Positions 16,516-25,577 of a stretch of 64,000 nt of DNA are shown piece after piece. Positions within the stretch are counted from its first letter, which is position 1. Each line of letters begins with the position of its first letter. Origin of the DNA: Clostridia bacterium (GTDB lineage Bacteria; Bacillota; Clostridia; UBA1381; UBA9506); contig JAFYVH010000001.1 in NCBI GenBank assembly GCA_017549205.1, positions 61,462-125,461 on the forward strand, given 5' to 3'. The notes beneath the pieces are model-generated. The model ran no database searches, was not told the DNA's origin, and saw only the letters and a list, made by a program, of their open reading frames with translations. A program made the translations under genes and the position numbers.

Positions 16516-16648
16516 AAAAAGCCTTCCCCTTGAGGGGAAGGTGGGTTGCGAAGCAACTCGTATGAGGTGGAAATGTATAACGATTGCTATGCAATCTACA
16601 CCTCACCACCGCCTGCGGCGGAGCCTCTCCTCAAGGAGAAGCCTTTTA
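16516..16648. repeat. MITE-like palindromic repeat
   Basis: About 133 bp with imperfect inverted ends: AAAAGCCTTCCCCTTGAGG on the left and, read inversely from the right, AAAGGCTTCTCCTTGAGGAG. The centre holds GGTTGCGAAGCAACTCG and CCGCCTGCGGCGG mini-hairpins. The look is that of dispersed intergenic repeats in gut Clostridia. It encodes no plausible protein. Confidence 0.6.
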
Positions 16649-16751
16649 CAAGTGATATTTAGATTATGCGGTCTTTATATGTTATAAACTTCACATTACA
16701 TACAGACGATATTTCATGTCGTTTTAATTTCAATAGAGAGGATGAACTTTC

Positions 16752-17948
16752 ATGTCAATCATTAAAAAAGCCGATGTTTTGCTACCAAATGTGTCGGATT
16801 TAACCAAGTGGAGCGTTGTTGCCTGCGACCAATATACCTCACAGGCCGACTATTGGGAGAGAGTTATCGAGTTTGTGGGTGAGCATCCCAGCACGCTGAA
16901 TTTAGTTTATCCCGAGGCATTTTTAAGCCAGGGTGACAAAAAAATTCAAGAGATTAATGCTGCTATGCAGGACTATCTTGATAAAAACATTTTCGCTTTG
17001 CATAAAGATTGCTTTATTTATGTAGAACGCACCTTGTCTCGTGACCGTGTGCGCAAAGGCGTGGTTGCCGCCGTCGATTTGGAGGCATATGACTTTAAGA
17101 AGGGTTCTAAAAGTGCTATTCGCGCAACAGAAGGAACCGTTTTAGAAAGAATCCCGCCCCGTGTTAAGATTAGAGAAAAGGCACCGCTTGAATTGCCTCA
17201 TGTGATGCTTTTGGTGGATGACAAAGAGTGCGCGCTGATTGAAAATGTTAAAAAAGGCGAAAAGGTTTATGATTTTGAATTGATGGAAAACGGTGGACAT
17301 CTGGCAGGCTGGCTTATTGACGGTCAAAATGCCGATGATTTCATTTGTGCAGTGGATGCTTTTGCAGCCGGTGCCAATGACGGCCTTGTTTTCGCTGTGG
17401 GTGACGGCAATCACTCCCTTGCCACAGCCAAAACCTGCTGGGAAAACCTTAAGCCGTCGCTGAGTGAAACAGAAAAAGAAACACATCCCGCACGATTCTG
17501 CCTGGTCGAAATAGAAAACATTCATGATGATGTGCTGGAATTTGAGCCCATTCACCGCATTGTTTTCGGTGTGGACGACAATGACTTTATTGATACATTT
17601 AAGAGTGATTTAAACTGTACAGAAGCGGCAGATGGCGGTCAGCATGTTGTGATTGTGAATAACGGCGAAAAAACGGATTTATACATAGGCAGTGCAACCA
17701 GCCCTTTAGAAGTAGGAACGGTGCAGAACTATCTTGATTCAAAAGGCTGTGAGGTTGACTACATTCATGGCGAAGATGTTGTGGCAGAGCTATCTTGTCA
17801 GAAAGGTGCAGTTGGTATTTTGTTGCCTGTCCCTGAAAAGAGTGGTTTGTTCACCACGGTTATTGCCGATGGAGCACTACCCAGAAAAACATTTTCAATG
17901 GGCGAAGCCAACGAAAAACGATTCTACATGGAAGCAAAACGAATTTAA
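16752..17948 (+). CDS. DUF1015 family protein
   Basis: A 398-aa soluble protein of the widespread but uncharacterised DUF1015 family. It shows DLTKWSVVACDQYTSQADYW near the start, RVKIREKAPLELPHVMLLVDD, and the family hallmark FAVGDGNHSLATAKTCWE around residue 215. The GAGAGGATGAAC site precedes the ATG. The next gene, an Sfp-type transferase, starts 16 nt later, so they are probably co-transcribed, but no functional link is known. Confidence 0.9.
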   Translation: MSIIKKADVLLPNVSDLTKWSVVACDQYTSQADYWERVIEFVGEHPSTLNLVYPEAFLSQGDKKIQEINAAMQDYLDKNIFALHKDCFIYVERTLSRDRVRKGVVAAVDLEAYDFKKGSKSAIRATEGTVLERIPPRVKIREKAPLELPHVMLLVDDKECALIENVKKGEKVYDFELMENGGHLAGWLIDGQNADDFICAVDAFAAGANDGLVFAVGDGNHSLATAKTCWENLKPSLSETEKETHPARFCLVEIENIHDDVLEFEPIHRIVFGVDDNDFIDTFKSDLNCTEAADGGQHVVIVNNGEKTDLYIGSATSPLEVGTVQNYLDSKGCEVDYIHGEDVVAELSCQKGAVGILLPVPEKSGLFTTVIADGALPRKTFSMGEANEKRFYMEAKRI

Positions 17949-17963
17949 GGAAAATGAGTTAAA

Positions 17964-18596
17964 ATGGGTGAGGTTATGCAAAAGCCGATTTTAAAAATGG
18001 TGGATACTTCTGTTTTCTGTGATGCGGGAAAATTTCAGGAGGCCTATCTGAAAATGAATACAGAAAGAAAGCAAAAGATTGACCGCTATCGTTTTGACAG
18101 CGACAAGCGCCTGTCTCTTGGGGCGGGCTTACTGCTTCAAGAGGGACTTTCTGAACTGGGTATTTCAGCGTATTCTCTTTCTTTTGGCAAACACGGAAAG
18201 CCTTATCTCAAAGGGCAGAATCATCTGTTTTTCAACCTGTCACACAGTGGCACCGTTGCCGTGTGCGCTTTCTTTAACAGGGAAGTGGGCGTTGACATTC
18301 AAAAGATGAAACCTGTATCACAAAAGTTAATGAAAAAGGTGACGAGTGAAGAAGAATTTGCCTATTTTATGACGTTGGATGAAGTCGAACAGCAAGAGAA
18401 ATTTGCAAGACTCTGGACAGTCAAGGAAAGCTATATGAAATATTCTGGAACAGGGCTTTCTCTTGCGCCTGCAAAACTGACGGTCACTTTTGGCGAAAGT
18501 GTATCCATCACTTGCGACGGGCAGAAAGCCAATGTGGTTTTTGAAGAACACCCCATAAAAGACTATCAAATAACCTTATGTTATCAGCGGCACTGA
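17964..18596 (+). CDS. 4'-phosphopantetheinyl transferase, Sfp type
   Basis: Transfers phosphopantetheine from CoA to carrier proteins. The 210-aa length and motifs fit the Sfp/AcpT group: FNLSHSGTVAVCAF, GVDIQKMKP (Mg-binding Asp) and WTVKESYMKYSGTGLSL (Mg-binding Glu and Lys). The start could be 17964 or the ATG at 17976; neither ribosome site is decisive. No polyketide or peptide synthase is in the window, though a stand-alone AMP-binding enzyme lies at 60015. It may be the cell's general carrier-protein activator. Confidence 0.9.
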   Translation: MGEVMQKPILKMVDTSVFCDAGKFQEAYLKMNTERKQKIDRYRFDSDKRLSLGAGLLLQEGLSELGISAYSLSFGKHGKPYLKGQNHLFFNLSHSGTVAVCAFFNREVGVDIQKMKPVSQKLMKKVTSEEEFAYFMTLDEVEQQEKFARLWTVKESYMKYSGTGLSLAPAKLTVTFGESVSITCDGQKANVVFEEHPIKDYQITLCYQRH

Positions 18597-18612
18597 TATA
18601 GTTTAAAAAATA

Positions 18613-18646
18613 AACCCCTGCATGCTATAAATGCAGGGGTTTTTGT
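18613..18646. terminator. Bidirectional terminator
   Basis: AACCCCTGCAT (18613-18623) pairs with ATGCAGGGGTT (18631-18641), with T-run on the plus side and A-run upstream that serves the minus side. It lies between convergent genes. Confidence 0.9.
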
Positions 18647-18654
18647 TATATAAA

Positions 18655-19677
18655 TCATATGCTGTTTTCGTAATCGGAGCTAAGCTGCCCACATGCTGCG
18701 TCCATATCCGTGCCAAACTTCCGTCGCACAGTGACGTTTATGCCGTGCTGCTTTAAAATATCAAAAAAAATAGCTATTTGCTCTTTGTCACTGGGTTCGT
18801 AATTTGTGGAACGGGTTTTGTTGTAAGGAATGAGGTTAACATAGCAATTCAGTCCGCGCAAGAGTGCTGCAAGCTCATGAGCCAGCTCAGGGCTATCGTT
18901 CATACCTTTTATCATAATATAAGCGAAAGTGACCTTTTTATTACAATTTTCAGTGTAACGCTTCGCAGCATCAATGATACCTGTTATGGGATATTTTTTA
19001 TTAATGGGCATAAGCTGGTTGCGCAATTCGTCATTTGGGGCATGAAGACTTACAGCGAGACTGTTCAGATTTTGTCGTTTGGCATAAGCAAGCATTTTCG
19101 GGGTGATACCGCTGGTGGAAATAGTTACATGTCTGGCGGCGATGGCAAGCCCTAACTGCTCGGTGATAATCTCAATGAATGATGTAACATTTTCATAGTT
19201 ATCAAAGGGTTCGCCGATGCCCATCAGCACCACATGTGAAACAGGAATATGTAAAATATCGGTGAGGTAGAGTAACTGACCCACCATTTCGTGCACCTCA
19301 AGATTGCGCACCTTTTTCAGCTTGCCGCTTTCGCAAAAAACACAGTTCATATTGCAACCCACCTGCGTGGAAACACAAACGCCATTGCCGTAATCATGCT
19401 TCATCAAAACGGTTTCAATGGTGTGGCCGTCGGTTAAACGGAATAAATATTTACATGCTTCGTCGCTTTCTGACATTTTGATTAGCCCAGGCAGTTCCTG
19501 AGTGAAATCATTTGAGAGTTTGGTCAGAACAGGAAGAGAAAGGTTTTTAATATCAAAAAAAGAGCTTACTTTTTCTTTATAGATTGCTTTAAAGACAATT
19601 TTTGCCTTTGCAGGATTTTCACTATTAGATTTAAAATAGTCCTCAAGCATTTTAAGAGTTTTACCGTAAATATTCAT
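18655..19677 (-). CDS. Radical-SAM 23S rRNA methyltransferase, RlmN/Cfr family
   Basis: 340-aa radical SAM enzyme expected to methylate adenine 2503 of 23S rRNA. The 4Fe-4S cysteines are Cys108, Cys112 and Cys115 (CNMNCVFC). The two mechanistic cysteines are Cys101 (CVSTQVGC) and Cys329 (DMDAACGQL). The loop after the cluster is unusual (FCESGKLKKVRNL, against FCATG in most RlmN), and the C-terminal FGTDMDAACGQLSSDYENS recalls Cfr as much as RlmN. RlmN (C2, housekeeping) is the default; Cfr-like C8 activity cannot be excluded. It stands alone rather than in the usual rsmB-rlmN-stp-prkC operon. Confidence 0.85.
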   Translation of the reverse strand: MNIYGKTLKMLEDYFKSNSENPAKAKIVFKAIYKEKVSSFFDIKNLSLPVLTKLSNDFTQELPGLIKMSESDEACKYLFRLTDGHTIETVLMKHDYGNGVCVSTQVGCNMNCVFCESGKLKKVRNLEVHEMVGQLLYLTDILHIPVSHVVLMGIGEPFDNYENVTSFIEIITEQLGLAIAARHVTISTSGITPKMLAYAKRQNLNSLAVSLHAPNDELRNQLMPINKKYPITGIIDAAKRYTENCNKKVTFAYIMIKGMNDSPELAHELAALLRGLNCYVNLIPYNKTRSTNYEPSDKEQIAIFFDILKQHGINVTVRRKFGTDMDAACGQLSSDYENSI

Positions 19678-19881
19678 TCTTTCACCTCCCTTTGCGATGG
19701 TATATATTATACATTAAAAGAAAGAGAATGTAAAGGGGAGGGATACTCTGCGTCAGCACTTTTTCGACCGCTGTTAACGGTGCCCGAAAAAGTTTGCTGT
19801 ACTCGAGCTCCGCAGACCTCGCCACTTTGTGCCTCGGGTGCTTCGACGAACCCTCTTCGAGTGTTCAAATCCCCTCGAAAT
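19678..19881. other. Gap between rlmN-family gene and tRNA-Ser terminator
   Basis: Holds a hairpin ACTTTTTCG...CGAAAAAGT (about 19757-19794) and GC-rich stretches with a GTTCAAATCCC word that recalls a tRNA T-arm but does not fold into a tRNA. No gene supported. Confidence 0.4.
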
Positions 19882-19920
19882 AAAAATCACGGCACCACCT
19901 GCGGTGATGCCGTGATTTTA
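19882..19920 (-). terminator. Terminator of tRNA-Ser
   Basis: On the minus strand, an 18-bp stem (arms 19882-19898 and 19903-19920, one mismatch) directly behind the tRNA, followed by TTTTTATTT. Confidence 0.85.
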
Positions 19921-20012
19921 TGGCGGAGAGGGAGGGATTCGAACCCTCGAACGGGTATTAGCCGTTACACGATTTCCAATCGTGCGCCTTAGGCCAGCTC
20001 AGCCACCTCTCC
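19921..20012 (-). tRNA. tRNA-Ser (anticodon GGA)
   Basis: 92-nt type II tRNA with encoded CCA. Acceptor GGAGAGG/CCTCTCC, discriminator G, anticodon loop TTGGAAA (GGA), long variable arm (ACGGCTAATACCCGT) and T-arm with GTTCGAATC. All arms pair. Confidence 0.97.
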
Positions 20013-20051
20013 AAACGCTATTTTTATGGTTTCAAAATTGGACACTGCATG

Positions 20052-20080
20052 ATTATAGCACAGTTTTATGATAAATGCAA
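20052..20080 (-). promoter_or_regulatory. Promoter of tRNA-Ser
   Basis: On the minus strand TTGCAT (20080-20075), 17-nt spacer, TATAAT (20057-20052). Confidence 0.7.
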
Positions 20081-20119
20081 GAGAAAAATTCAAAAATTTA
20101 AAAATTTTTTTAATTATAC

Positions 20120-20148
20120 TTGACTTTCTTCTTTCGTTATCATATAAT
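20120..20148 (+). promoter_or_regulatory. SigA promoter of sigH
   Basis: TTGACT (20120-20125), 17-nt spacer, TATAAT (20143-20148), about 35 nt before the start codon; divergent from the tRNA promoter. Confidence 0.8.
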
Positions 20149-20182
20149 GAGAGGAGAATAGTGAGTTGGCAGGAGGTTTCAT

Positions 20183-20809
20183 ATGCTTCCCGAGGATTCA
20201 ACCCAAAAAGAAAGGGCTGTTGATTTTGCCGGGCTGAAAGACGAAGAGTTAGTCTTTTACGCCAAACAGGATAACGCCTTGGCCATTGAGTTGCTTGTCA
20301 ATCGCTATAAAGCATTTGTCATGATGCGTTCAAAGACATATTTTTTGTGCGGGGCAGATCGTGACGATGTGATTCAAGAGGGTATGATTGGGCTGTTTAA
20401 AGCCATTCGAAGTTTTAAGGCAGAACGGGGTGTCAGCTTTAAAACTTTTGCAGAGCTTTGCATCACCCGACATATTATTTCCGCTGTTAAAACATCTACA
20501 AGACAAAAGCATGCACCTCTTAACACCTATGTTTCGTTAGACAGAGGTGAGGGCAGTGCCAATTTAGAACGAGATGCATTTAAAAGTGGAAATGACCCTG
20601 AACAAATTATGATAGAAAAAGAAAACATGGTTGGTATTGAAGGCCAAATTGATAAGGCGTTGTCGAGATTTGAAGCACGGGTTTTAATGCACTACTTAAA
20701 CGGCATGTCTTATGGGAAAATTGCTGTATGTATGGGCAAAGACCCGAAATCAATCGACAATGCACTGCAGCGTATCAAGCGAAAGCTTGAACGGTTTTTG
20801 CTTAGTTAG
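20183..20809 (+). CDS. sigH: RNA polymerase sigma-H factor
   Basis: Sigma-70-family factor (208 aa) that in spore formers turns on early sporulation and transition-state genes. Region 2 has YFLCGADRDDVIQEGMIGLF and FKTFAELCITRHIISAVKTS; then RQKHAPLNTYVSLD, a SigH signature; region 4 ends SIDNALQRIKRKLE. This closely follows Bacillus SigH. GGAGG precedes the ATG. In many Firmicutes sigH follows a tRNA-methylase gene and precedes ribosomal genes; here it is followed by a short zinc-ribbon gene. Confidence 0.95.
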   Translation: MLPEDSTQKERAVDFAGLKDEELVFYAKQDNALAIELLVNRYKAFVMMRSKTYFLCGADRDDVIQEGMIGLFKAIRSFKAERGVSFKTFAELCITRHIISAVKTSTRQKHAPLNTYVSLDRGEGSANLERDAFKSGNDPEQIMIEKENMVGIEGQIDKALSRFEARVLMHYLNGMSYGKIAVCMGKDPKSIDNALQRIKRKLERFLLS

Positions 20810-20835
20810 TGTTGTGTTGATTGTGTTGTGTTTTG

Positions 20836-20869
20836 GTAAAAAGGAGCTTGCTCCTTCTTTACAATAAAT
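20836..20869 (+). terminator. Probable terminator after sigH
   Basis: AAGGAGC/GCTCCTT stem with a 2-nt loop within GTAAAAAGGAGCTTGCTCC, then TTCTTTACAATAAATTTTTT. The T-run is offset, so termination may be partial. Confidence 0.5.
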
Positions 20870-20897
20870 TTTTTATTATCAAAGTGAGGGAAACTAC

Positions 20898-21167
20898 ATG
20901 TACGAAGACAAGACTTTAGTTTGCAAAGATTGTGGTGCAGAATTTGTATTCACAGCTGGCGAACAAGAATTCTATGCAGAGAAAGGTTTTGAAAACGAAC
21001 CTACTCGTTGCAAGGAATGCAGAATTGCAAGAAAGAACAGCTTAAGGCAGTCCAGAGAAATGCACACAGCAATCTGCGCTGACTGCGGTAAGGAAGCACA
21101 AGTGCCTTTCGAGCCGAAGGAAGACAGACCGGTGTATTGCAGCGAATGCTTTGCGAACCACAGATAA
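20898..21167 (+). CDS. Zinc-ribbon protein with two CxxC pairs
   Basis: 89-aa protein with four paired-Cys motifs: CKDCGAEF and CKECRIARK in the N-terminal half (probable zinc-ribbon domain, PF13451-like), and CADCGKEAQVPF and CSECF in the C-terminal half. Both halves end a CxxC...CxxC zinc site. Such proteins are common in Clostridia and function is unknown; nucleic-acid or protein binding is likely. It stands alone between sigH and the rimP operon. Confidence 0.85.
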   Translation: MYEDKTLVCKDCGAEFVFTAGEQEFYAEKGFENEPTRCKECRIARKNSLRQSREMHTAICADCGKEAQVPFEPKEDRPVYCSECFANHR

Positions 21168-21270
21168 TCCCTGCTTTGAGGATTTGAAACAGAACATCCC
21201 TTTTGGTGTTGTGTATGGTGCGTTTTAAGGCTTTTAAAGCTTGCGTGTTACGTTATTAATAGTAACTGGT

Positions 21271-21298
21271 GAAAGAGTGGGCAAATTCCCACTCTTTC
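21271..21298 (+). promoter_or_regulatory. Leader hairpin upstream of rimP-nusA
   Basis: GAAAGAGTGGG (21271-21281) pairs perfectly with CCCACTCTTTC (21288-21298), 6-nt loop, no T-run behind it, 42 nt before rimP. Hairpins of this kind are common before rimP-nusA operons and may time transcription or autoregulation by NusA. Confidence 0.55.
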
Positions 21299-21340
21299 CT
21301 ATTGTATGAACAAATCTTGAAACGATAAGGAGAATGCAAC

Positions 21341-21802
21341 ATGGCATATTCCAAAATAGAACAGTTGATTTTTGAATTGGTAGAGCCCATGGCTTTTGCC
21401 AACAATTTATCTGTTTGGGATGTGGAATTTTTAAAAGAAGGCAAGTCTCATGTTCTGCGGGTATACATTGATAAAGAGCATGGTGCTTCTATTGATGACT
21501 GTGAGAAAATCAGTGTGGCTCTTTCAGAAAAGCTAGATGAGCTTGACCCAATCTCATCACCTTATTCATTAGAAGTTTCTTCTGCCGGACTTGACAGGAA
21601 GCTTAAAAGAGAATCTGACTTTGTGCAGTATATCGGTCATTTGATTGATGTTAAGCTTTATGCACCGGTGCAGGGCGTTAAAGACTTCACAGCAGAGCTT
21701 TGTGGTTATTCAAAAGAGGTTTTGTCTGTGCGGTATGAAAATGAGATTTTAGAGCTGCCTATGAGCCAGGTTGCATCTGTCCGTTTAACCGTAATATTTT
21801 AA
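21341..21802 (+). CDS. rimP: Ribosome maturation factor RimP
   Basis: Helps assemble the 30S subunit. The 153-aa protein has the RimP core: DVEFLKEGKSHVLRVYIDKE, DDCEKISVALSEKLDE and the signature YSLEVSSAGLDRKLK. It is the first gene of the conserved rimP-nusA-ylxR-infB-rbfA block. AAGGAG precedes the ATG. Confidence 0.95.
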   Translation: MAYSKIEQLIFELVEPMAFANNLSVWDVEFLKEGKSHVLRVYIDKEHGASIDDCEKISVALSEKLDELDPISSPYSLEVSSAGLDRKLKRESDFVQYIGHLIDVKLYAPVQGVKDFTAELCGYSKEVLSVRYENEILELPMSQVASVRLTVIF

Positions 21803-21869
21803 TATTGAATATAAAAAACATTAACATAAATTTACTTACGCAAATTAAGATGTGGAGGTCAAAAATATC

Positions 21870-22898
21870 ATGAATCAAGAATTTATGTCCGCATTGGCAG
21901 AATTGTCAGCGAATAAAGGAATTGATAAGGAAATCATTTTAGAGGCTATTGAAAAGGCCTTGATTGTTGCTTATAAAAAGAATTATGGCCATGCTCAGAA
22001 TGTTGAGGCAACCATCGATCGCACAACAGGTGCCATCCGCCTTTGTCAGCAAAAAACTGTTGTTGAAGAGGTTTTAGACGCTAATGTTGAAATGGGTCTT
22101 ACAGAAGCTCAGGAAATTGATGGAAGATATCAGTTAGGTGACACGGTTAACATTGAAATTCTGCCTAAGGACTTTGGTCGAATTGCTGCCCAAACCGCCA
22201 AGCAGGTTGTGGTGCAACGCATTAATGAAGCAGAGAATGAAAATGCTTATGAATATTATCGTGGTAAGGAAAACACCTTGATTAGCGGTGTTATTACCAA
22301 GCTTGATAAACGCGGTGTGATTGTGCAGATTGATGGTGCTCAAGAGGCGGAGCTGCCTTTTAATGAGCAGCTTGCAGGGGAAACCTATCAGCCCGGCTCA
22401 CGCTATAAGTTTTATGTAGTGGGTATTAAAAGCACTCGTGAGGGTCCAAAGCTCACCCTTTCAAGAAGCCATCCCGGTCTTGTTCGCTGCCTGTTTGAGC
22501 AGGAAGTGCCCGAACTTTCTGATGGTATTGTTGAAATTAAAACCATTGCAAGAGAAGCCGGTTCAAGAAGCAAAATTTCAGTTTTCAGCACAGATGAAAA
22601 TGTTGATGCTGTTGGTTCTTGTGTTGGTCCTCGCGGCAATCGTGTACAGTATGTATGTGATGAACTTTGCGGGGAAAAAATAGATATTGTTCGCTACCAT
22701 GAAGATCCTGCCAAGTTTATTGAAGAAGCGCTGAGTCCCTCTGAGGTTATCAGCGTAGATATTGATGAAGAGGCTCATTCAGCTCATGTTGTTGTGCCGG
22801 CTCATCAGTTGTCCCTTGCCATTGGTAAATCCGGACAAAATGCAAGACTTGCAGCAAAATTGACAGGCTGGAAAATCGATATTAAGCCGGAGGAATAA
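21870..22898 (+). CDS. nusA: Transcription termination/antitermination factor NusA
   Basis: RNA-polymerase-bound factor for pausing, termination and antitermination (342 aa, the short Firmicute form without C-terminal acidic repeats). N-terminal domain to ~residue 125, S1 domain (~130-200, LISGVITKLDKRGVIVQ), then two KH domains with GSCVGPRGNRVQ and LAIGKSGQNARLA. I use the ATG at 21870 because GGAGG (21854-21858) lies upstream; the GTG at 21852 overlaps that site. Confidence 0.95.
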   Translation: MNQEFMSALAELSANKGIDKEIILEAIEKALIVAYKKNYGHAQNVEATIDRTTGAIRLCQQKTVVEEVLDANVEMGLTEAQEIDGRYQLGDTVNIEILPKDFGRIAAQTAKQVVVQRINEAENENAYEYYRGKENTLISGVITKLDKRGVIVQIDGAQEAELPFNEQLAGETYQPGSRYKFYVVGIKSTREGPKLTLSRSHPGLVRCLFEQEVPELSDGIVEIKTIAREAGSRSKISVFSTDENVDAVGSCVGPRGNRVQYVCDELCGEKIDIVRYHEDPAKFIEEALSPSEVISVDIDEEAHSAHVVVPAHQLSLAIGKSGQNARLAAKLTGWKIDIKPEE

Positions 22899-22905
22899 TC
22901 AGATT

Positions 22906-23205
22906 ATGAAAAGAGGGCATGAGCCAATTAGGGAATGTATTTGCTGTGGGCAAAAATTTCCAAAAACAAGTCTTGTGCGCATAGTTAAAAATAAAGAGGG
23001 TATTTCTTTTGACCAAAACGGAAAGTCAGAAGGGCGGGGCGCATATCTTTGCAAAAGCCCTGAATGTCTTAAAAAGCTGACTCGACAAAAAAGGTTAAAC
23101 AGAGCCTTTAGACAGACTGTTGATGACAGCGTTTATGGGGCTATAGCCCAAACATTACAGTTGACAGAAACAAATAGCGAGTCAACAAAACCCGTGAAAG
23201 CCTGA
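22906..23205 (+). CDS. ylxR: YlxR/RnpM, RNase P modulator
   Basis: Small RNA-binding protein (99 aa) of the YlxR (DUF448) family, reported to bind and modulate RNase P (RnpM). Motifs: RECICCGQKFPKTSLVRIV, GKSEGRGAYLCKSPEC. The Cys residues may hold a metal. It starts 7 nt after nusA. The L7Ae-like gene ylxQ that usually follows is missing and infB comes directly after. Confidence 0.93.
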   Translation: MKRGHEPIRECICCGQKFPKTSLVRIVKNKEGISFDQNGKSEGRGAYLCKSPECLKKLTRQKRLNRAFRQTVDDSVYGAIAQTLQLTETNSESTKPVKA

Positions 23206-23246
23206 TGGCAATCCGGCGTTGTTTAAATTTTCGGAGGTGTTGTTGA

Positions 23247-25523
23247 ATGATAAAAGTGAGAGTACATGAACTGGCCAAGTTGCTGGATACAAATTCAAAG
23301 GAATTGATTGCTCTTTTAGCTGAATATGGCTATGAGATTAAAAACCATATGACCGTGCTTGAAGACGATCAGCTTGATATTATTTTTGAGGTATTTACAC
23401 AGCGTTTTAACAAGGCGGTGGAAATTCCTAAATTTTGTCGTGTCAAATCACCTGCCGCAGCTCCTGCACAGAAGAAGAAAAAGGCGGCTAAAGAAGAACC
23501 CGAAGCAGAGACCACAGAGCCTGTAGCAGAAGTTGAAATTTCCAACGAGCCCATTAAAAGAAAAGTGCGCCATGTTGATACGCGCCAAACCGTTATTGAC
23601 GCAAACAAAATGGATACTGAGAAGCTGGAAGAACTGGCACCGACCAATCTTTCTGAAGAAGACCATGTTAAAGTGCAAAAGCTTAAAAAAGGCGGCAATC
23701 GTCACCGTGACAACATGGTAACAAACAAGGCAAAACAACAGCAGCCCGTTAAGGAAGAAAAAATTAAAAAAGAAAAGAAAAAAGTTTTAATCCCCAACGA
23801 GATTTCAGTTGGTGAACTTGCTTCACGCCTTGGCGTGTCTCCCACAGAGGTCATTAAAAAATTAATGGCTCTGGGCATTATGGCTGCTATCAGCCAGACT
23901 GTTGAATATGATGTGGCTGCCCTGATTGCTGAAGATTTGGGTGCAGAAGTTGAGCATGAAATCATTTTAACAGATGAAGAAATTCTCTTTGACGACCATG
24001 AAGATGCACCGGAAGATTTAGAGCCCCGTTCTCCCGTTGTTGTTGTTATGGGTCATGTTGACCACGGTAAAACTTCACTTTTGGATGCCATCAGAAGCAC
24101 AAACGTTACCGACACAGAAGCCGGTGGTATTACACAGCATATCGGTGCGCACCGTGTTCGCATTCATGATAAGAAAATTACATTTTTAGATACCCCCGGT
24201 CACGAAGCTTTTACTGCTATGCGTGCCCGTGGTGCTCAGGCAACCGACATTGCTATTTTGGTTGTGGCTGCTGATGATGGCGTTATGCCCCAGACCATTG
24301 AGGCTATTAACCATGCTAAAGCAGCGGAGCTGAGCATTATTGTTGCCATTAACAAAATCGATAAAGAAGGCGCCAACCCCGACCGTATCAAGCAGGATTT
24401 GACCGAGCATGGCCTTATTCCTGAAGATTGGGGCGGTGACACCATTTGTGTTGAAGTTTCAGCCAAGAAAAAGCTGAATATTGAAGGCCTTTTGGAAATG
24501 GTCTTATTAGTTGCTGAAATGCGTGAGCTCAAGGCAAACCCCAACCGCAGAGCAAAGGGTATTGTTATTGAGTCCCGTTTGGATAAAGGTCGCGGTCCTG
24601 TTGCAACTGTTTTGGTGCAAAACGGAACACTGAAAGTGGGCGACATTGTTTTAGCCGGCACAGCTATTGGTCATGTTCGTGCTATGCTGGACGATAAGGG
24701 CAAAAAGATTAAAAAGGCAGGCCCTTCAGTTCCTGTCGAAATTACAGGCCTTTCTGAAACTCCTGATGGTGGTGACCTGTTCTATGCCGTTGATGATGAA
24801 CGCCGCGGCAGAAATGTTATTGAAAAGAGAAAGCAGCAGCAAAAAGATGAGCGCATTAAAGCTCATTCAGCTGTAACTTTGGAAGATTTATTTAACCGCA
24901 TTAAAGATGGTCAGGTTAAAGAACTGAACATCATTGTAAAAGCCGATGTACAGGGTTCTGTTGAGGCTGTGCGTCAGTCTTTAGAGAAATTATCTAATGA
25001 AGAAGTTCGCGTGAGAGTTATTCATGGTGGCGTTGGTGCCATTCGTGAATCTGATGTTATGCTTGCTTTTGCTTCAAATGCAATCATTGTCGGCTTTAAT
25101 GTTCGTCCCGACCCCGGTGCTGCAGCAAGTGCAGAACATCAATGTGTTGACATTCGTACTTATCGTGTTATCTACAATGCGATTGAAGAAATTGAAGCGG
25201 CAATGAAGGGTATGCTTGAGCCCACCTTCCGTGAGGAAGTAACGGGTCACGCAGAAATTCGCCAGACCTTCCGCGTTTCCAATGTGGGCACCATTGCCGG
25301 TTGCTATGTTTTAGATGGTACCATTGCGCGTAACACTCAGATTCGTCTGGTTCGTGACGGCATAGTTGTGCATGAAGGAAAGCTTGCTTCACTCAAACGC
25401 TTTAAGGACGATGCAAAAGAAGTGCACTCCGGTTATGAATGCGGTTTGGGCATTGAAAACTTTAACGACATTAAAGAAGGCGACATCGTTGAAGGCTTTA
25501 AAATGGTTGAAGTTGAAAAATAA
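23247..25523 (+). CDS. infB: Translation initiation factor IF-2
   Basis: GTPase that places initiator tRNA on the 30S subunit (758 aa). It has an N-terminal IF2N motif (residues ~1-50), a charged Lys/Glu-rich linker, a second IF2N (~185-235), and the G domain with [14 protein letters not shown] (G1), DTPGHEAF (G3) and NKID (G4). Beta-barrel and C-terminal domains follow. GGAGGTG precedes the ATG. Confidence 0.97.
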   Translation: MIKVRVHELAKLLDTNSKELIALLAEYGYEIKNHMTVLEDDQLDIIFEVFTQRFNKAVEIPKFCRVKSPAAAPAQKKKKAAKEEPEAETTEPVAEVEISNEPIKRKVRHVDTRQTVIDANKMDTEKLEELAPTNLSEEDHVKVQKLKKGGNRHRDNMVTNKAKQQQPVKEEKIKKEKKKVLIPNEISVGELASRLGVSPTEVIKKLMALGIMAAISQTVEYDVAALIAEDLGAEVEHEIILTDEEILFDDHEDAPEDLEPRSPVVVVMGHVDHGKTSLLDAIRSTNVTDTEAGGITQHIGAHRVRIHDKKITFLDTPGHEAFTAMRARGAQATDIAILVVAADDGVMPQTIEAINHAKAAELSIIVAINKIDKEGANPDRIKQDLTEHGLIPEDWGGDTICVEVSAKKKLNIEGLLEMVLLVAEMRELKANPNRRAKGIVIESRLDKGRGPVATVLVQNGTLKVGDIVLAGTAIGHVRAMLDDKGKKIKKAGPSVPVEITGLSETPDGGDLFYAVDDERRGRNVIEKRKQQQKDERIKAHSAVTLEDLFNRIKDGQVKELNIIVKADVQGSVEAVRQSLEKLSNEEVRVRVIHGGVGAIRESDVMLAFASNAIIVGFNVRPDPGAAASAEHQCVDIRTYRVIYNAIEEIEAAMKGMLEPTFREEVTGHAEIRQTFRVSNVGTIAGCYVLDGTIARNTQIRLVRDGIVVHEGKLASLKRFKDDAKEVHSGYECGLGIENFNDIKEGDIVEGFKMVEVEK

Positions 25524-25577
25524 TTGCGTTTCATAAGATGAAAGCTCTGTCACAGTTTAAAATTTGGAGGAAATGAT

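Noticed and set aside
16505..16687. 60-codon plus-strand frame
   Set aside because: Lies within the MITE-like palindromic repeat and has no ribosome site.
19780..19992. Plus-strand frame across the tRNA-Ser containing GRDSNPR
   Set aside because: This peptide is the well-known false translation of the reverse strand of a tRNA-Ser gene and its terminator.
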